From Echinometra lucunter (Eukaryota; Echinodermata; Echinoidea; Camarodonta; Echinometridae): 64,000 nt of DNA. A model generated the notes under the pieces. It worked only from the letters and a program-made list of their open reading frames with translations, was not told the origin of the DNA and did no database searches. The position numbers were made by a program, and so were the translations under genes. Shown here piece after piece: positions 22,460 to 34,494 of this stretch; within the stretch, counting starts at the first letter, position 1; each line of letters begins with the position of its first letter. The DNA lies in the NCBI GenBank assembly GCA_029962745.1, contig CM057152.1, positions 27,856,672 to 27,920,671 of the forward strand, written 5' to 3'.

Positions 22460-25400
22460 ATTTGAGTTTATTGTAAGTCTACAATGTACACAAATACAGT
22501 TCATGTAAATTGTATATATCCATCATTACATGTACATATGTCACAGGGTAGGGAGATGTTTATCTATATGATATTTACACTTACCAACATTTTGTACAAA
22601 GAAAGTATTATTTGTATGTTTACATTTTGCATGTCTGCACTAACCTGTCTTCATTTCCTCAGGAAATTTTGTATGCAGGTTGCAGCTGAGTATAAAATAA
22701 AGAAATGTGATGGAATAAGCACCATACAGATAAAATTGTGCAGCAGTGGCCATCACTGCATACATCATCACTAATTTTAACAGTTGGTAAAAAAAAAACC
22801 AAAAAACAACAAAACAACAAAAAACAAAAACAAAACAGAACAAAACAAGAAACAAAAACAAAACAAAACAAAAACTTCCTAATGTATGAGTGGAAAGAGT
22901 GCAAAATGAATAGGTGTCCAAACGAAAAATGCTCATTACAATTCTTTTTATTTTGCAATCATTTGATTCTTTGCTGTTTAGGAAGTATTTCATATTTGTT
23001 ATATTATTGGAATTCTTTCTCTTCAGAAGTACAATAAGAACTTGAAATTCCTTTCTTTTTTTTCATTTGAATAGCGCATTTCCTTTCTTTTGTTGTCATG
23101 TCCTTAAAATAAAAATTGGGAATGTATCATCGAATAATAGTGAACTTGATAAGCTAAATGCAGTCTGTCACCTGAAATTCTTGCACACTCTAAATCAGTC
23201 AGTTGTATAGTATGAGTCAAATTACTGGAATTCGGGATTTAATGGATAGAATCCGATGAATGCCAGTAGTAATAATTCCACGAGCCAAGCGGCCGCATGC
23301 CTCCTAACGAGATAGTAAAGCCAACATAATCTAGTCATGTGCCATTTTATTAAACGCTCCATGTGTGATAGTAATTTGCGACTCACGGTCAGGTCTTGCC
23401 GGCTCAGCAGAAATGGCAAAATCAGGCATTTTGGGTCCTAAAGTAGAACTCCATATTTAGGTATCATACGATGCAATCTGCCGTCTGTGTGTCAAGGGGT
23501 AGTATTTTAGGGAAGAGGGATTTTTTTTTTCCAAAGTCAAGTTCGAAATGGAAAACCTCACAAAGCTACAAAGTACATGTACAAAACTGCAGTAGAAGGG
23601 AAATTATTTACATGTATGTGTGTGCTTATGTGCAAATGGTGACATCATGCTGGATGCATAAAAATCTTCATACAGATATGCTAATGTGATAAAAGTGCAA
23701 GTGCAGTATTGCCTGGAAGGACCTATGCTCATGGAAGACATTCTTTTCATTGTGTATTGTATGTTTCATTTCTTTCAGAATTACCACAGAGGAACCAACC
23801 TTTTTTCTGCAGGGACATCGATGCATTTGTAAGGTAAGATTAAGACGTACTGACGTAGGAGCTGCCTACCATCTCTTTCCTCCAATTGATGTGAAATTGA
23901 AGTAAAATTGAAGTGGCATTGAGAAAAAAATTCTAAAGAAAATTGAATGCTGCTATATTGAATGATGCAGTACATTTTAAAACACCAATGGAAGTCATTG
24001 TAAGATGAGAAAGAGAGAGAGAGAGATAAAAAAAAAACAGGAAAGAAGAGAGAAAGAGTGAAAGAGAAGGAGGGAGAGAGTTGGTAATGTTTTTCCCATT
24101 GATAATGAAAAGCAATTCATGATGGCACTCCGGTATTTAGCTGAAAAGAAGTGCAATTTTCCATCTAATACCATGCTTTATTAAGTGATACAATATTGGC
24201 ACAATCAAAAGAATGCAGTATTTTGTCATAGTACATGTTTATATTTGTTATGAACCCACTCTTCGATATTGAGTGGGCTTGAATAAATATTGACCTTTAA
24301 AGTAATAATTTGTCAACAATTCCCAAATATACTTTGTTAAAGGTACATATACATGTAGTGGGAACACTGCCCTCTGAAAGCACAAACTACTCAAGATGGA
24401 GTATTTTTTGGATGTAATGTATGTTCATATCAATTCTACAGGTATACTGTTTTGATTTTTGTCATTTGTGACATTTACGTAGGTTTACTTACGTCTCCAT
24501 GCCTGTTGGTTTCATAAGTAGATTCTGAGACTTGATGATCTTTGTGTCTGTAGAGCTTGTTTTGACAGAAAAGTTGTGAAGGTGGAAAATTACGTCCCAA
24601 GTTCACATCAATATTGAAATTCACATAATTTTCACATATTTTGATCTCAGGTATCTTTTATTCACAAGCTCTGGAAATAGATGAGTTTGATCTGGAGCAT
24701 TAAAAAAATATCTAGCAAATCATCTTTTCAGACACATCCCAAAGTCAACTTGTTGTCACACATCTGTATGTGTGTGTGCAAAAGTCCTTTTTGTATAAAT
24801 AGAAATGACCCAGTGTCCTCAGTGAGAATTTCAACATGAATGCATGCAATCAATCCAGAATTATCCTTAGGGCCCTGGCACCATTTCTGCTAGTTATTAG
24901 GAATAAATCCCCATTCTCCCAGCCTACTTTGCGAGGGAAATACCAGAGCCATGACTGGTCATCATAATTTTGGCCCCATAGTGCCTTGAGGTTGTGTCAC
25001 GTTTCTCTGAACCCAAACGTGAACCTAGGCGTAATCCTCAGTGAGAGATCTGTTCACACTCACTTGTGTGTCCATTGCAGTGTGTGGGAGATCATGTTGG
25101 ATGATTCATGGAATAGCTTAATTTTGATGACAGCAAAGCACTGGTATAGAATATGAACCAGTATTTATATGGTACTTTCAGAAAAGGTTTTTAAATATGC
25201 TTGAATATATCATGTTTTTTTTTTTGGTCACATCAGTTCTTTAACTATATCAAAATATATCAAAACCATGTTTTGAGAGATTTGAGATGAAAGAATATTT
25301 CATGATTCACAATTTAACATGTAAATGAAAACCTAAAAATCTAATCCTCCCCCATAATTTTGCAATGAAGCATAGTGTGAACTGAATTTAAAAAAAAAGG

Positions 25401-25637
25401 AGTTTTGATTTCAGGTGTAGTATTTTATTCCCATTTCATGCATGTATTTAGTAAAACTTTGTGTGGGAGTTTGTTGAAAATGTATTATTACAAGTTTTCT
25501 ATGAAATGAAATTGAAATCTTTGGTGGTAGATGATTATCTTGTAAGAATATGTTTGTAAGCCACATGATATTGCTTTACAGCAAGCTTACCATGAAAGGA
25601 CTTGCCGATCTGACCTTTAATGTCTGGGATCCATTGA
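22460..25637. other. Non-coding region with low-complexity tracts
   Basis: An A/C-only tract made of CAAA and CAAAA words occupies about 22788-22876 and causes the long low-complexity ORFs on both strands. An imperfect GA tract lies at about 24007-24080. No gene recognised. Confidence 0.45.
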
Positions 25638-25639
25638 TA

Positions 25640-26308
25640 CCGTGTTTACACAGTGACTCGGGCTCAGGGGTTCAACACGCGACCCGTGCTCAACATGGCA
25701 ATTTTATGTTGTGTAAACATGATCGGTGTGATCCTCGAGCCGTGTCGAACACTGCTTTTTTGATCCGCCAGAATCGTAGGTTTCAACCCGCGAGCCGAGT
25801 CAGACTCATCTATTTTTTCGTGTGTAAACAGAAAGCTGTGTCGACCCCTCATGACCCGTAGGTCAAACACGGAATAGCCGCATCCGGTATCGCGCGAGAT
25901 AGCTCTCTTGTCCTTGCTATGCCCCTGCCTTTGCTCGATTTCTCTAGGTAAAAAATACTCTTTTTAGGAATCGTGAAATTCTACTCTTGCTCGTAAATTG
26001 TTTGTATGGTATATAACTGTTTGGTATGATCCTTGCATTACTTATTCTTCTATATGTTTAATATAGTGCTGTCACTACGGCAGTTTTATAACTAACGTAA
26101 CCCAGCCTCACTCTCGTTGTTCAGTGTTTAACGTATGTTGTTGTGAACATTGTGGAAAAATGTAGTCGGAGGCAAATTTCCCGCTTTTGTGATGTTAATT
26201 CTACTTTCGTTCGTGATTTGGTATAAACACGATCAAAGTTGCTCTCTTCGCTGCGTTCGACCCTGCTTGAGGATTCAACACTCGAGCCGAGTCACTGTGT
26301 AAACACGG
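25640..26308. mobile_element. TIR element, GTGTTTACACAG family, copy 1
   Basis: The left end CCGTGTTTACACAGTGACTC is mirrored at the right by GAGCCGAGTCACTGTGTAAACACGG. TA flanks both ends (25638-25639, 26309-26310). The left part is rich in CpG (many CGAGCCG, GTTCAACACG). A shorter copy lies at 33962-34352. The middle (about 25870-26190) has no counterpart in the short copy. No transposase. Confidence 0.88.
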
Positions 26309-26310
26309 TA

Positions 26311-26995
26311 AGAATTGAACCTCTCCAGATCCAGGTAGGCTGTGAGCCAAGAGAGAGAGTTTGCCCTGGCAGTCATTTTCAGTGAGTGTTTTTTGTTTAC
26401 CGGTAATTGGTAGAGTGAGGTTCAACAACCCGAGTGATGTGTTCTTTATGATCCATGAAGCCTGTTAATTATTTCTCTGCAGAGCCAACAGTATCAGAAG
26501 GGGGTATGATGGAGAAGGTCCCCCCATTCACTCTGCCAAGTAAAATGGAAATCTAATTAAAGAAAATGAAATATCCTCATTTACAGATGGAGTGTGCTAC
26601 ATTTTATGTAATAGTAATGTTTAGATATGGAATCACATCTAGAGCTTGTTCAGTATTGAGATGACATTGCCAGTGGCCTTTGAAACTAAAATGAATTTTT
26701 TAGGATCAAATCTTTAAAAAATTAAATTCGAGAATTATTCCTAGTAAAGTGATGATAACTTTGTGGTTTGCATATTCACTGAAAGTGTTGCATTTCAGTT
26801 TACAGTACATTAATTGGGATTGTATATCCAGATTTTTTGCAGTAAATCTCAATTTTTTTTTTTTTGCAGATACCCTGTACTGTAATCCAAGATTTCCTTA
26901 GTTTCATACTGTATAGTGATTGAATTGTGACATTGCCTTTTTCCTTGCTGATAAAGGTTCTTGCTCCTAAAATACATGTACGTGTTCAGTGTCAT
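26311..26995. other. Non-coding region
   Basis: AT-rich, no recognised feature. Confidence 0.45.
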
Positions 26996-27417
26996 CAATA
27001 ATTTTGGACACTTAAAAAATTTTTATACTTAAAAATTTTTTATACATAAACAAGCAAATTAACACTCTTTTAAGTTCAGATTTTTAAAATACTATCAGTA
27101 TTAATAAAATATAATGAATTGTACATCAACTAAAAAAAATTCATATCATCATGAAGATAGTATAGTAACAAGTCATGATTATTGAGGCATGACCAGTTAT
27201 GGTCCATTAATTAACGTTCATTTTCAGATCTTGTTGTGATGAACGGACTTTAATTGTCATGCATCAATGATCAAGACTTGTCACTACCTATCATAATGAG
27301 GATATAATTTTCTCTTGATGCACAATTTATTGTATTTCACTAGTGATAGTATTTTTTAAAAGACTGTTAATTTGCTTGTGTTATATTTGAATTCCTCAGT
27401 GTCTAAATAATTATTGG
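26996..27417. mobile_element. AT-rich inverted-repeat MITE
   Basis: CAATAATTTTGGACACT at the left pairs with AGTGTCTAAATAATTATTG at the right. Internal arms pair as well: AAGCAAATTAACACTCTTTT with AAAAGACTGTTAATTTGCTT, and GTCATGATTATTGAGGCATGA with its inverse near 27255. The whole 422 bases could fold into one long hairpin. No coding function. Confidence 0.75.
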
Positions 27418-27527
27418 CAACAATGTATCTTTCATTAACAATTTATAAAAGTTAAATGTTTTTTCAAGTTTCCGGTGTTATACCAGTGCTACCCTGTATA
27501 ATACTGTTAATTCTCTTGTCATTAGGA

Positions 27528-27755
27528 GGAGGCGCTGTGGCTCAGTGGTAGAGCAGTGGTTTCGTAACCGGGAGTACCCGGGTTCGAAACCAAGCGGATG
27601 CGCTAATGCCCTTGGGTAAGGTATTAATCCTCATTACCAAGTCCTTCGGAGGGGACTTAAAGCCGTCGGTCCTCTGGTTGCTTACTTAACAAGCATACAC
27701 TTGCTTTCTTAGCAGTCAGGTGAAAATAACCCACCATTTAACTACATTATTATGG
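27528..27755 (+). mobile_element. tRNA-derived SINE, full head
   Basis: The head carries a box A TGGCTCAGTGG (27538-27548) and box B GGTTCGAAACC (27581-27591) at tRNA-like spacing. It is followed by a body with TTGGGTAAGGTATTAATCC and GGGGACTTAAAGCCGTCGG. The same body occurs on the opposite strand at 34356-34492. The cloverleaf pairing of the head ends is poor, so it is not a working tRNA gene. GTCATT occurs on both sides (about 27518 and 27755) and may be a short target duplication. Confidence 0.8.
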
Positions 27756-27759
27756 TCAT

Positions 27760-28289
27760 TCAGTATGAGAAGAAAACAAATACTAGAATAGAAGGCATCA
27801 GTATGTCAACAGATGTTATTTACAATTTCCTCCCTTATGCAGTAGACATGCAGTGTGTACATGCACATATCCCAGATTCCCTTTATTACATGTACTTAAA
27901 AATAAAGTAGTATTCATGAGTAAGTCTGTACTAGGCCTACAGTGTTAATTTAATCTGAATCACTGTACATACAATGTACTCCCTTTCCCATTGTTTAATT
28001 TTTTTTAGAGACCACTAGTGAACAATATGGAGGGCTTTATTGATGACTGGCTAAGTATGCACAAAACCACATCAAAACCACACCAAATTGCTCTTGCAAT
28101 ACAAATGCCCATCATCCTCTCTTATGTCTGAATTTATGCTTATAATAGAGGAAGTTTGGAAGAGTGATCAATAAAATATTCACAGGAGTCATTAAATGTA
28201 AAATGAAGGTTGGAAACTGCAAGTAAATCAAAGTTCTGTTTATAATACTACAATGTACCTTGTTATATCCTGTAGTTCTACGGCTAGGC
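27760..28289. other. Non-coding spacer between a SINE and a MITE
   Basis: No recognised feature. Confidence 0.45.
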
Positions 28290-28722
28290 TTAAAGGGAAA
28301 GTCCACCTTGGAAGTTTCATTGTTTCAATAAAAGGAGATAAATTTGAACAACATTTTAAAAAAGAAATGAGCAAAATCGGTCAAAGAATAAGAAAATTAC
28401 ACTCATTTACATTTTCTAGTAAACTACTTTCGGCTCTGCAAATTGGCAACACTGATGACATCATATACGAGCAGGTCTCCATTCACTTTGTACATGAAAT
28501 TTCACATTTTCTCAATTTTCTTGGAAGTTACACATTTTCTTACCCCATAGTCAAAGTATGTTATATAAAAAGCAATTCTTCTGAACATACATTACTATGG
28601 GGGTTAGAAAATATGTAACTTCCAAGAAAATTGAGAAAATGTGAAATTTCATGTACAAAGTGAATGGAGAGCTGCTTGCATATGATGTCATCAGTGTTGC
28701 CAGTTTGCAGAGCCAAGAGTAA
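28290..28722. mobile_element. Palindromic MITE, family 1, copy C (right end lost)
   Basis: Begins TTAAAGGGAAAGTCCACC and follows the family through the first half and most of the second. Homology stops after GAGCCAAGAGTAA at about 28722, so the right ~110 bases are missing. The plus-strand MSKIGQRIRK frame is intact (from about 28358); the minus-strand one is truncated and reads on into flanking DNA. Confidence 0.9.
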
Positions 28723-28724
28723 TT

Positions 28725-30472
28725 GTGTGGATATTTTTGAACAGTATTTTAATTCCATTGAATATTTCGTGTATATTTTCCTGATAAAACAACCACCTAT
28801 CAACTGTAAAGCCATTTCATTTGAAGTTATTTTTGATGGCACAAAATCAAGATTACATTCAAGAGAAGCACGTACATGTACATGTACATGTAGTTTTGCA
28901 TGGCATAGATGGAATAGTGTAACAGTGTGTCATAACAGAGATTTTGCATCATGTTTCATGTCCGTTTTGGATGAAGCCTTGTAAATATTTGCGGCATTAC
29001 ATGAATAACGTTCCGTGGTATGATATTTGAGACAAACGGGGTGAAAGAAGTAATGGATCGCAATCATTGTTTGCTACTAGTTTCCCATGGAGACCAGATC
29101 TAGGAATTGGTTTTGCGAAGAAAGCGGAGGAAAGGAAGTGGCTGCTCCTTGTGTTAGGATTGTAAAGCCATGAGTTACTGTAGAAATCTACTAGTATCTG
29201 TACATGTACGTGTACTAGATTATTTAATGCTTGTCTTTGGATGTAGGCTTATGGCATAAATGCACTTGATCATAAAGCAGCCTCTGGATATGCTATTTAA
29301 ATGTAAGTTATTGTTGATACTCATGTTCAAGAATTCGAGAATTGTAGATAACATACAGTGTAATCTGCCAGTTGTTACACAGGGCTGGATCCAAAATTTT
29401 TCAAAAGGGGGGGGGGGGGGGGGGGAGAGGAGCCGGTCGGCATTTTCAGGTGTCTGTCTTACCTGACAAAATAAGTCCTTGGCATTTTGGGTGTATTTTA
29501 CCACATTTTTTTTGCTTTTTCTGCTTTTCAAAAGGGTTTAATGGGGGGGGGGGGGGGGAATGTGGCTGATTTGGCCACCCCCTTGATCTGCATTATGTGT
29601 ACATGTCTACACAGTGATACTGATATTTGAAAAGAGATTTGTTTTGTTATGTTTTTCTTGAGGCTATACAGGTAGGTCTTCAGCATTTACATGCATACAT
29701 GTACTGTGTCAAGACTAAAAAAATATCTGTTTATGACTGCAAAACAGTTCAGTTACAGCAAGAATCTCTTGAAATCTATTTCTGTCAGCTTATGACATCC
29801 TCTAGTAAGAGCCATAAGAATCTTGAATCTTTTTGAAAAAAAAAAAATTCCTTTCGTGACTGGAATTATTTGAAGCTTTCTTTAATCAGTGTTAATTTTC
29901 AATTTGGCAACACCAGGACATGTATTTTCTTTCATTACTGCTTTTTTCTCATAAAAATTCGTTTATCTGAAATGAATATAGATTGACAGAAAGTACATCT
30001 GTATGTTGTATGGAAAAACAGTGATTTTTAACTTTTTGTTGCTTTGCTACATTAAGCATTGTAGTGTTACTTCCTTAAGAAAATTTTCAGCATCAAATGA
30101 CAAATACAGTGTAATATTTAGTGCATTTTGAGATAAGCAAAATAGGCACTGTACATGTATGTGTAGAATTTGTTGCTCTTATAGTTATTTCTATTATTTT
30201 GTTGCTCTTTCTTTTATTGGGCCAAACCGTACAATATGGATCCTCTGCCATGCATGAGTTCATACCTACCTGAATCTTTAATAGCACATGATACATGTAT
30301 AGATAGGCATATGGTACATGGACATGTATGCATGGGCATCTTGAGTTCCAGTAAAGATGATTGATGATTTAGTTTCATACTACCCTGGATGAATGAGAAA
30401 CATCATCCATGTTTTGTGTTGATAGGTAAGCAGACTATCCACGGTGAAAGGGATTCGGTAACATGAAAGTAG

Positions 30473-30506
<34 letters not shown>

Positions 30507-31008
30507 GAGAGAGAGAGAGAGATGAACAATAACAATAACAAAAGGACCCCAGCCTCCCAACCCAACCTTTCCATTAGTTTAAATATGCACATACATGTAC
30601 AGGTATCTTTTAAAATGCCATGAAAAGAGAATAAAACCTTGAGGATTTTCAACAATATGTACATACTTCAATCTTCAGGCAGATGTACCACAATGTACAG
30701 ATTGTGCATGATTCACATGGTGACCCTGTGTGCAGGCCTGTACATTTCTTATTCATTTTTCTTTCCTTAGAAAGATTTCCTGCCCAGGGTTGGGTTTTCC
30801 TAGCATTTTATGTTAGATTTAGAGGTAGGATTATTATGGGTTCATACTTCAGAGTTAAATAATGAATATGACCTATGATTAGAAATAGAATTTGACCTAC
30901 AGCTGTATGATACATGTAGGAATTGACCATTTTCTTTATTGAATATATTGCTACATATTTTGTCTTTTTCCCTCTTTTAGACTCAGTTGACCCATTTCCA
31001 ATTCATAT
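28725..31008. other. Non-coding region with G tracts and GA repeat
   Basis: ACATGTACATGTACATGTAG lies at about 28875. Two G tracts at 29407-29425 and 29544-29558 bracket a segment of about 180 bases that begins GGGCTGGATCCAAAATTTTTC; this looks like a dispersed repeat end. A GA tract lies at 30474-30522. No gene recognised. Confidence 0.5.
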
Positions 31009-31273
31009 CACTATGAACATGACGGACAAAGAAAGCAGACAAAATAAACAACCCCTCATTCTACCCTTCACAATGGTTCTGGTAGTCAAAAGAATGTCCC
31101 TTCACTGCTATTATCTAAATTATGTGGAACAGGTGTAACATGCATATTTACCTGGAACTACTGATTAAACATAATAGCAGTGAAGGGATGTTCTTTTGAC
31201 TACCAGAACCATTGTGAAGGGAAGAATGAGGGGTTTATTTTGTCCACTTTCTTTGTTGGTTATGTTCATAGTG
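31009..31273. mobile_element. MITE family 2, copy 2 (complete)
   Basis: The left end CACTATGAACATGACGGACA pairs with the right end GTTGGTTATGTTCATAGTG. Inner arms contain CACAATGGTTCTGGTAGTCA and CTACCAGAACCATTGTG. The complete palindromic layout makes this the better reference for the family; the copy at 16458-16668 lacks the outer right arm. Confidence 0.88.
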
Positions 31274-31279
31274 TATATT

Positions 31280-32732
31280 TCCAGTTACTTTCACCTTAGG
31301 CTCCATCCCAATTCCTGAACACGGTCTTACCATACATTAATTCATTGATGCTGCACTGAATGATGAATGGATTGAGTGGTTACTGTATTATTTTATACAC
31401 TAAAACAATGTTGACAATACATTTACATTGTTAAACAAATTATTTTATCATTTAAGTGAATTGATAAAGACCCTACAGATACCAATTACAGTATGTTAGT
31501 ACAAGGTGAACTTGACTACCAGTATCACGACGTGCACCTGTTCAGGTGATATAGATTGATTGTTAGATTGCCTGCAATACCAGCATTAGTCAATGAAGAA
31601 ATCAATACGCAGGTTGAGACCATATTACATTTGAGTGACACATGAAGGCTTACAGCCTTACGACAAGTACATGTACATGCATGTCTTTTATGTTATCATC
31701 AATTAGATTCTAAAACAACTGCACCTTACATGTAATTGGTCGGATTGGAGGAGGAACCTCATATTGGTAATACGTAATTTGTGATGTCATACATTGAGAA
31801 TTTTTCCATTTGTTTTGTACTTGAAAATCTTCTGAATTCCTATGGCCGCATAGACATGTTTTTCACTGAATATTTTTGTTTTCCTTCTTTATTGTAAAGT
31901 TTAATAGGTTCAGTTACATTTTCTGCATTTGCTTACATGTAAATAGGTTTATCTATTTATTTACCTTTTGATTGTATTTGCTCAAGAAGAAAGAAAAAAG
32001 AAAGTCGAGATAAGTAAATAAATGACTGAACAAAGAAGATAGAAGTGTTTTAGCATTCCTGCATGAAGTTTTCTAAGCTAGGTAAAAAGTGCAAGTGCAT
32101 TAGGTTCAGAAATGGCAGGAATATGAAGTACTTCTCGTGGAAATGAGGGCCAATTGCAGATTTCCCTCCAGGGGTTTTTATTGATCAATAATCCTTAGTT
32201 TGGATGGTATTTATGGCTGGATTGACTTGCATTAACAATGATATGATTTCTGATGGGCTAGGGGGAATTCTTACCACCCCTGCGTGAAGTTCAGCCAAGC
32301 TTGAGGGTTGGTTGGAGTGGAGAAAGGTGAAGACGATTATATTGATGATACATGTATTTCAATCACCCGCAAATAGATACATGTACCTCATTGAATTTAT
32401 CTGTCATAAATTTATACACCATGGTGCTTCGTGCCTATAGTGTGTTAGCTGCATGTGTATGAGCATGACAATCAATATGTGTATATGTGCTGATTGGCAA
32501 GTATTACCATCTTAGAAAAGGAGAGCATATTCAGGTAATTGTAAAATATTTATTGTACTTTTTGATCATGAATCATTGATACTTTGTCTTTTGTTTATTG
32601 GGCTTTCAAGCCTTTCTTCGACGGAATTGTAATTAAGCAGTAGAGCTGCACTGAAAATAATTTTGAAATTACCTTTCTGTACTTATATCTTTAGATTGAT
32701 ATTCGTAAAAGGGTTACCATAATGATAAACAC
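31280..32732. other. Non-coding region
   Basis: No recognised gene or repeat. Confidence 0.45.
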
Positions 32733-32997
32733 GCACTATAATTTCTGTGGAGTCAAATTTGACTCGGAATTGTGTCAGCTGGGAGTCAACTCTATTGCGA
32801 GTTAAACTGACTCAGATTTCCCAATCAGTTTGACTCGGAATAGTGTGTCGTCAACCGAGAATTGACTAAATTCAAGTCAAAGTAGCACCAATCCTAGTCA
32901 AATTAATTCGGAAATCCGAGTCACTTTAACTCTGAACAGAGTTTACTCCAAGCTGACTCCATTCTGAGTCAAATTTGATTCTGCAGAATAAGAGTGC
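32733..32997. mobile_element. MITE rich in GAGTCAA / TTGACTC words
   Basis: The left end GCACTATAATTTCTGTGGAG pairs with the reverse complement of the right end (GCACTCTTATTCTGCAGAAT). Arms of about 100 bases share TCAAATTTGACTC, GGGAGTCAACTCT-like and ACTGACTC...GATTTCC blocks. The core repeats GAGTCAA or TTGACT many times. No coding content. Confidence 0.78.
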
Positions 32998-32999
32998 AG

Positions 33000-33959
33000 T
33001 CATACAACTGGTATTTTCGGAAATGCATGTACATGTAGTCTACCTTACATGTTTATGCACTGCATGGCATGCTGACTACATTTTTTTCTATTGCACTGTA
33101 TTTATATTTTGCATGCAAGCCTAAAGGTACATGCATATAATTGTAATTCTCTATACCAGTACGTACCTGAACTTTTTATAGAGGCCATCCTGAATGAGAA
33201 TTTAATGAGTACCAGGCAAACGGTGATGAAACAAGAAGAAGAATTCTACATTTATGAAATTTTTAGTCAGAGAAAATTGTATTTGTGCCTGATACTAAGA
33301 GGGGACTGGGAATTCTTGCCTGGGATAACCATGGAAAGGGGAGGATCTCTTCGGGATAACCAAGCACATTCAGTCTTCGCAGGGACTTGGCTGCCAAAAT
33401 GAATTACTGTTTTTATTCAGCATTGAATCAGCATTGCATTATTTCCTTCCTTGTCCAAGGGAGTTTATACGCGCTGGGGTCAGCCGTACTATTACGTATT
33501 CCTGTCATGATAATTATGCTTCAGCCTGTGTTTTGATACATCCTGAATCATAATTATGCGTGTAAACTATTATTAATTAAAAAAACATTGTAATATCTGT
33601 TTATCCGAGTATATTTTTGATGTGGAGTCATCTTGCTTGCAGGATTTCCTCACGCCTTTACCAAAGGAAATGTATGAGACATTCATGGTAGAATAATGTT
33701 CAGAAGTGATTGATTTAGGGCCTATGGAGATCATAGAACCTTTATTTTCTTTTGAAAACCAGCTATTAAACCTTCCTGTATTTCTTGTTTATGAATTGGT
33801 TATTCTGGGAAACCTAATGAGAATATGCAACCAGGAATTTGTACCCATCGAATATTTTGCATGACTTTGCCTGCAAGTCTGTTGGTTTGTTGGTTTGTTG
33901 GTTTGTTGGTTGGTTATTTTACCTGATCGCTAAGAAAGCATGTGTATGCTTGTTAGTTA
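33000..33959. other. Non-coding region
   Basis: A short (TTGGTTTG)n repeat lies at about 33886-33915. No gene recognised; the 103-codon frame at 33091 lacks any familiar motif. Confidence 0.45.
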
Positions 33960-33961
33960 TA

Positions 33962-34352
33962 CCGTGTTTACACAGTGACTCGGCTCGGGGGTTCAACATG
34001 CGACCCGTGCTCAACACGGCAATTTTATGTCATGTAAACAGGATCAGTGTGACCCGCGAGCCGTGTTGAACACCACTTTTTTGATCCGCCAGAATTGCAG
34101 GTTTCAATCCGCGAGCCGAGTCAGACTCGCCAATTTGTTCGTGTGTAAATAGAAAGCCATGTTGAATCCACTGACCTAGGTCATTGGGCGAACTAGGCAA
34201 GTCATCACAATTCTACTTTTGTTCGTGATACGTGGGCTGTGTTGAACTCACCTTTTTTGTTTCCATATAAACACGATCACGGTTGCCCTCATCGCAGCGT
34301 TGGATCCTGCTTGAGGATTCAACACTCGAGCCGAGTCTCTGTGTAAACACAG
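33962..34352. mobile_element. TIR element, GTGTTTACACAG family, copy 2
   Basis: The left end CCGTGTTTACACAGTGACTC and right end GAGTCTCTGTGTAAACACAG match copy 1 at 25640-26308. TA flanks both ends (33960-33961, 34353-34354). At 391 bases it is an internally deleted relative. Its right edge abuts the SINE fragment at 34356, as though it inserted into the tail of that SINE. Confidence 0.88.
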
Positions 34353-34355
34353 TAT

Positions 34356-34492
34356 AAGTAACCAGGGGACTGACGGCTTTAAGTCCCCTCTGAAGGACTT
34401 TGTAATGAGAATTAATACCTTACCAAAGGGCATGAGCACATCTGCTTGGTTTCGAACCCAGGAACTCCCGGTTACAAGACCACTGCTCTAAC
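34356..34492 (-). mobile_element. tRNA-derived SINE fragment, minus strand
   Basis: This is the reverse complement of the body and part of the head of the SINE at 27528-27755. Box B is present (GGTTTCGAACCC around 34448), but the copy stops after CCACTGCTCTAAC, before box A, so the 5' end of the SINE is missing. Confidence 0.8.
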
Positions 34493-34494
34493 AA

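Noticed and set aside
22640..23037. ORFs rich in Lys/Asn/Gln or Phe/Leu/Cys
   Set aside because: They come from the CAAAA-type low-complexity tract.
27533..27605. Possible functional tRNA gene
   Set aside because: Box A and box B are present, but the acceptor stem does not pair and a SINE body follows; a second copy shares that body.
33091..33402. 103-codon frame
   Set aside because: No ATG at the reported start, no known motif and ordinary AT-rich composition.
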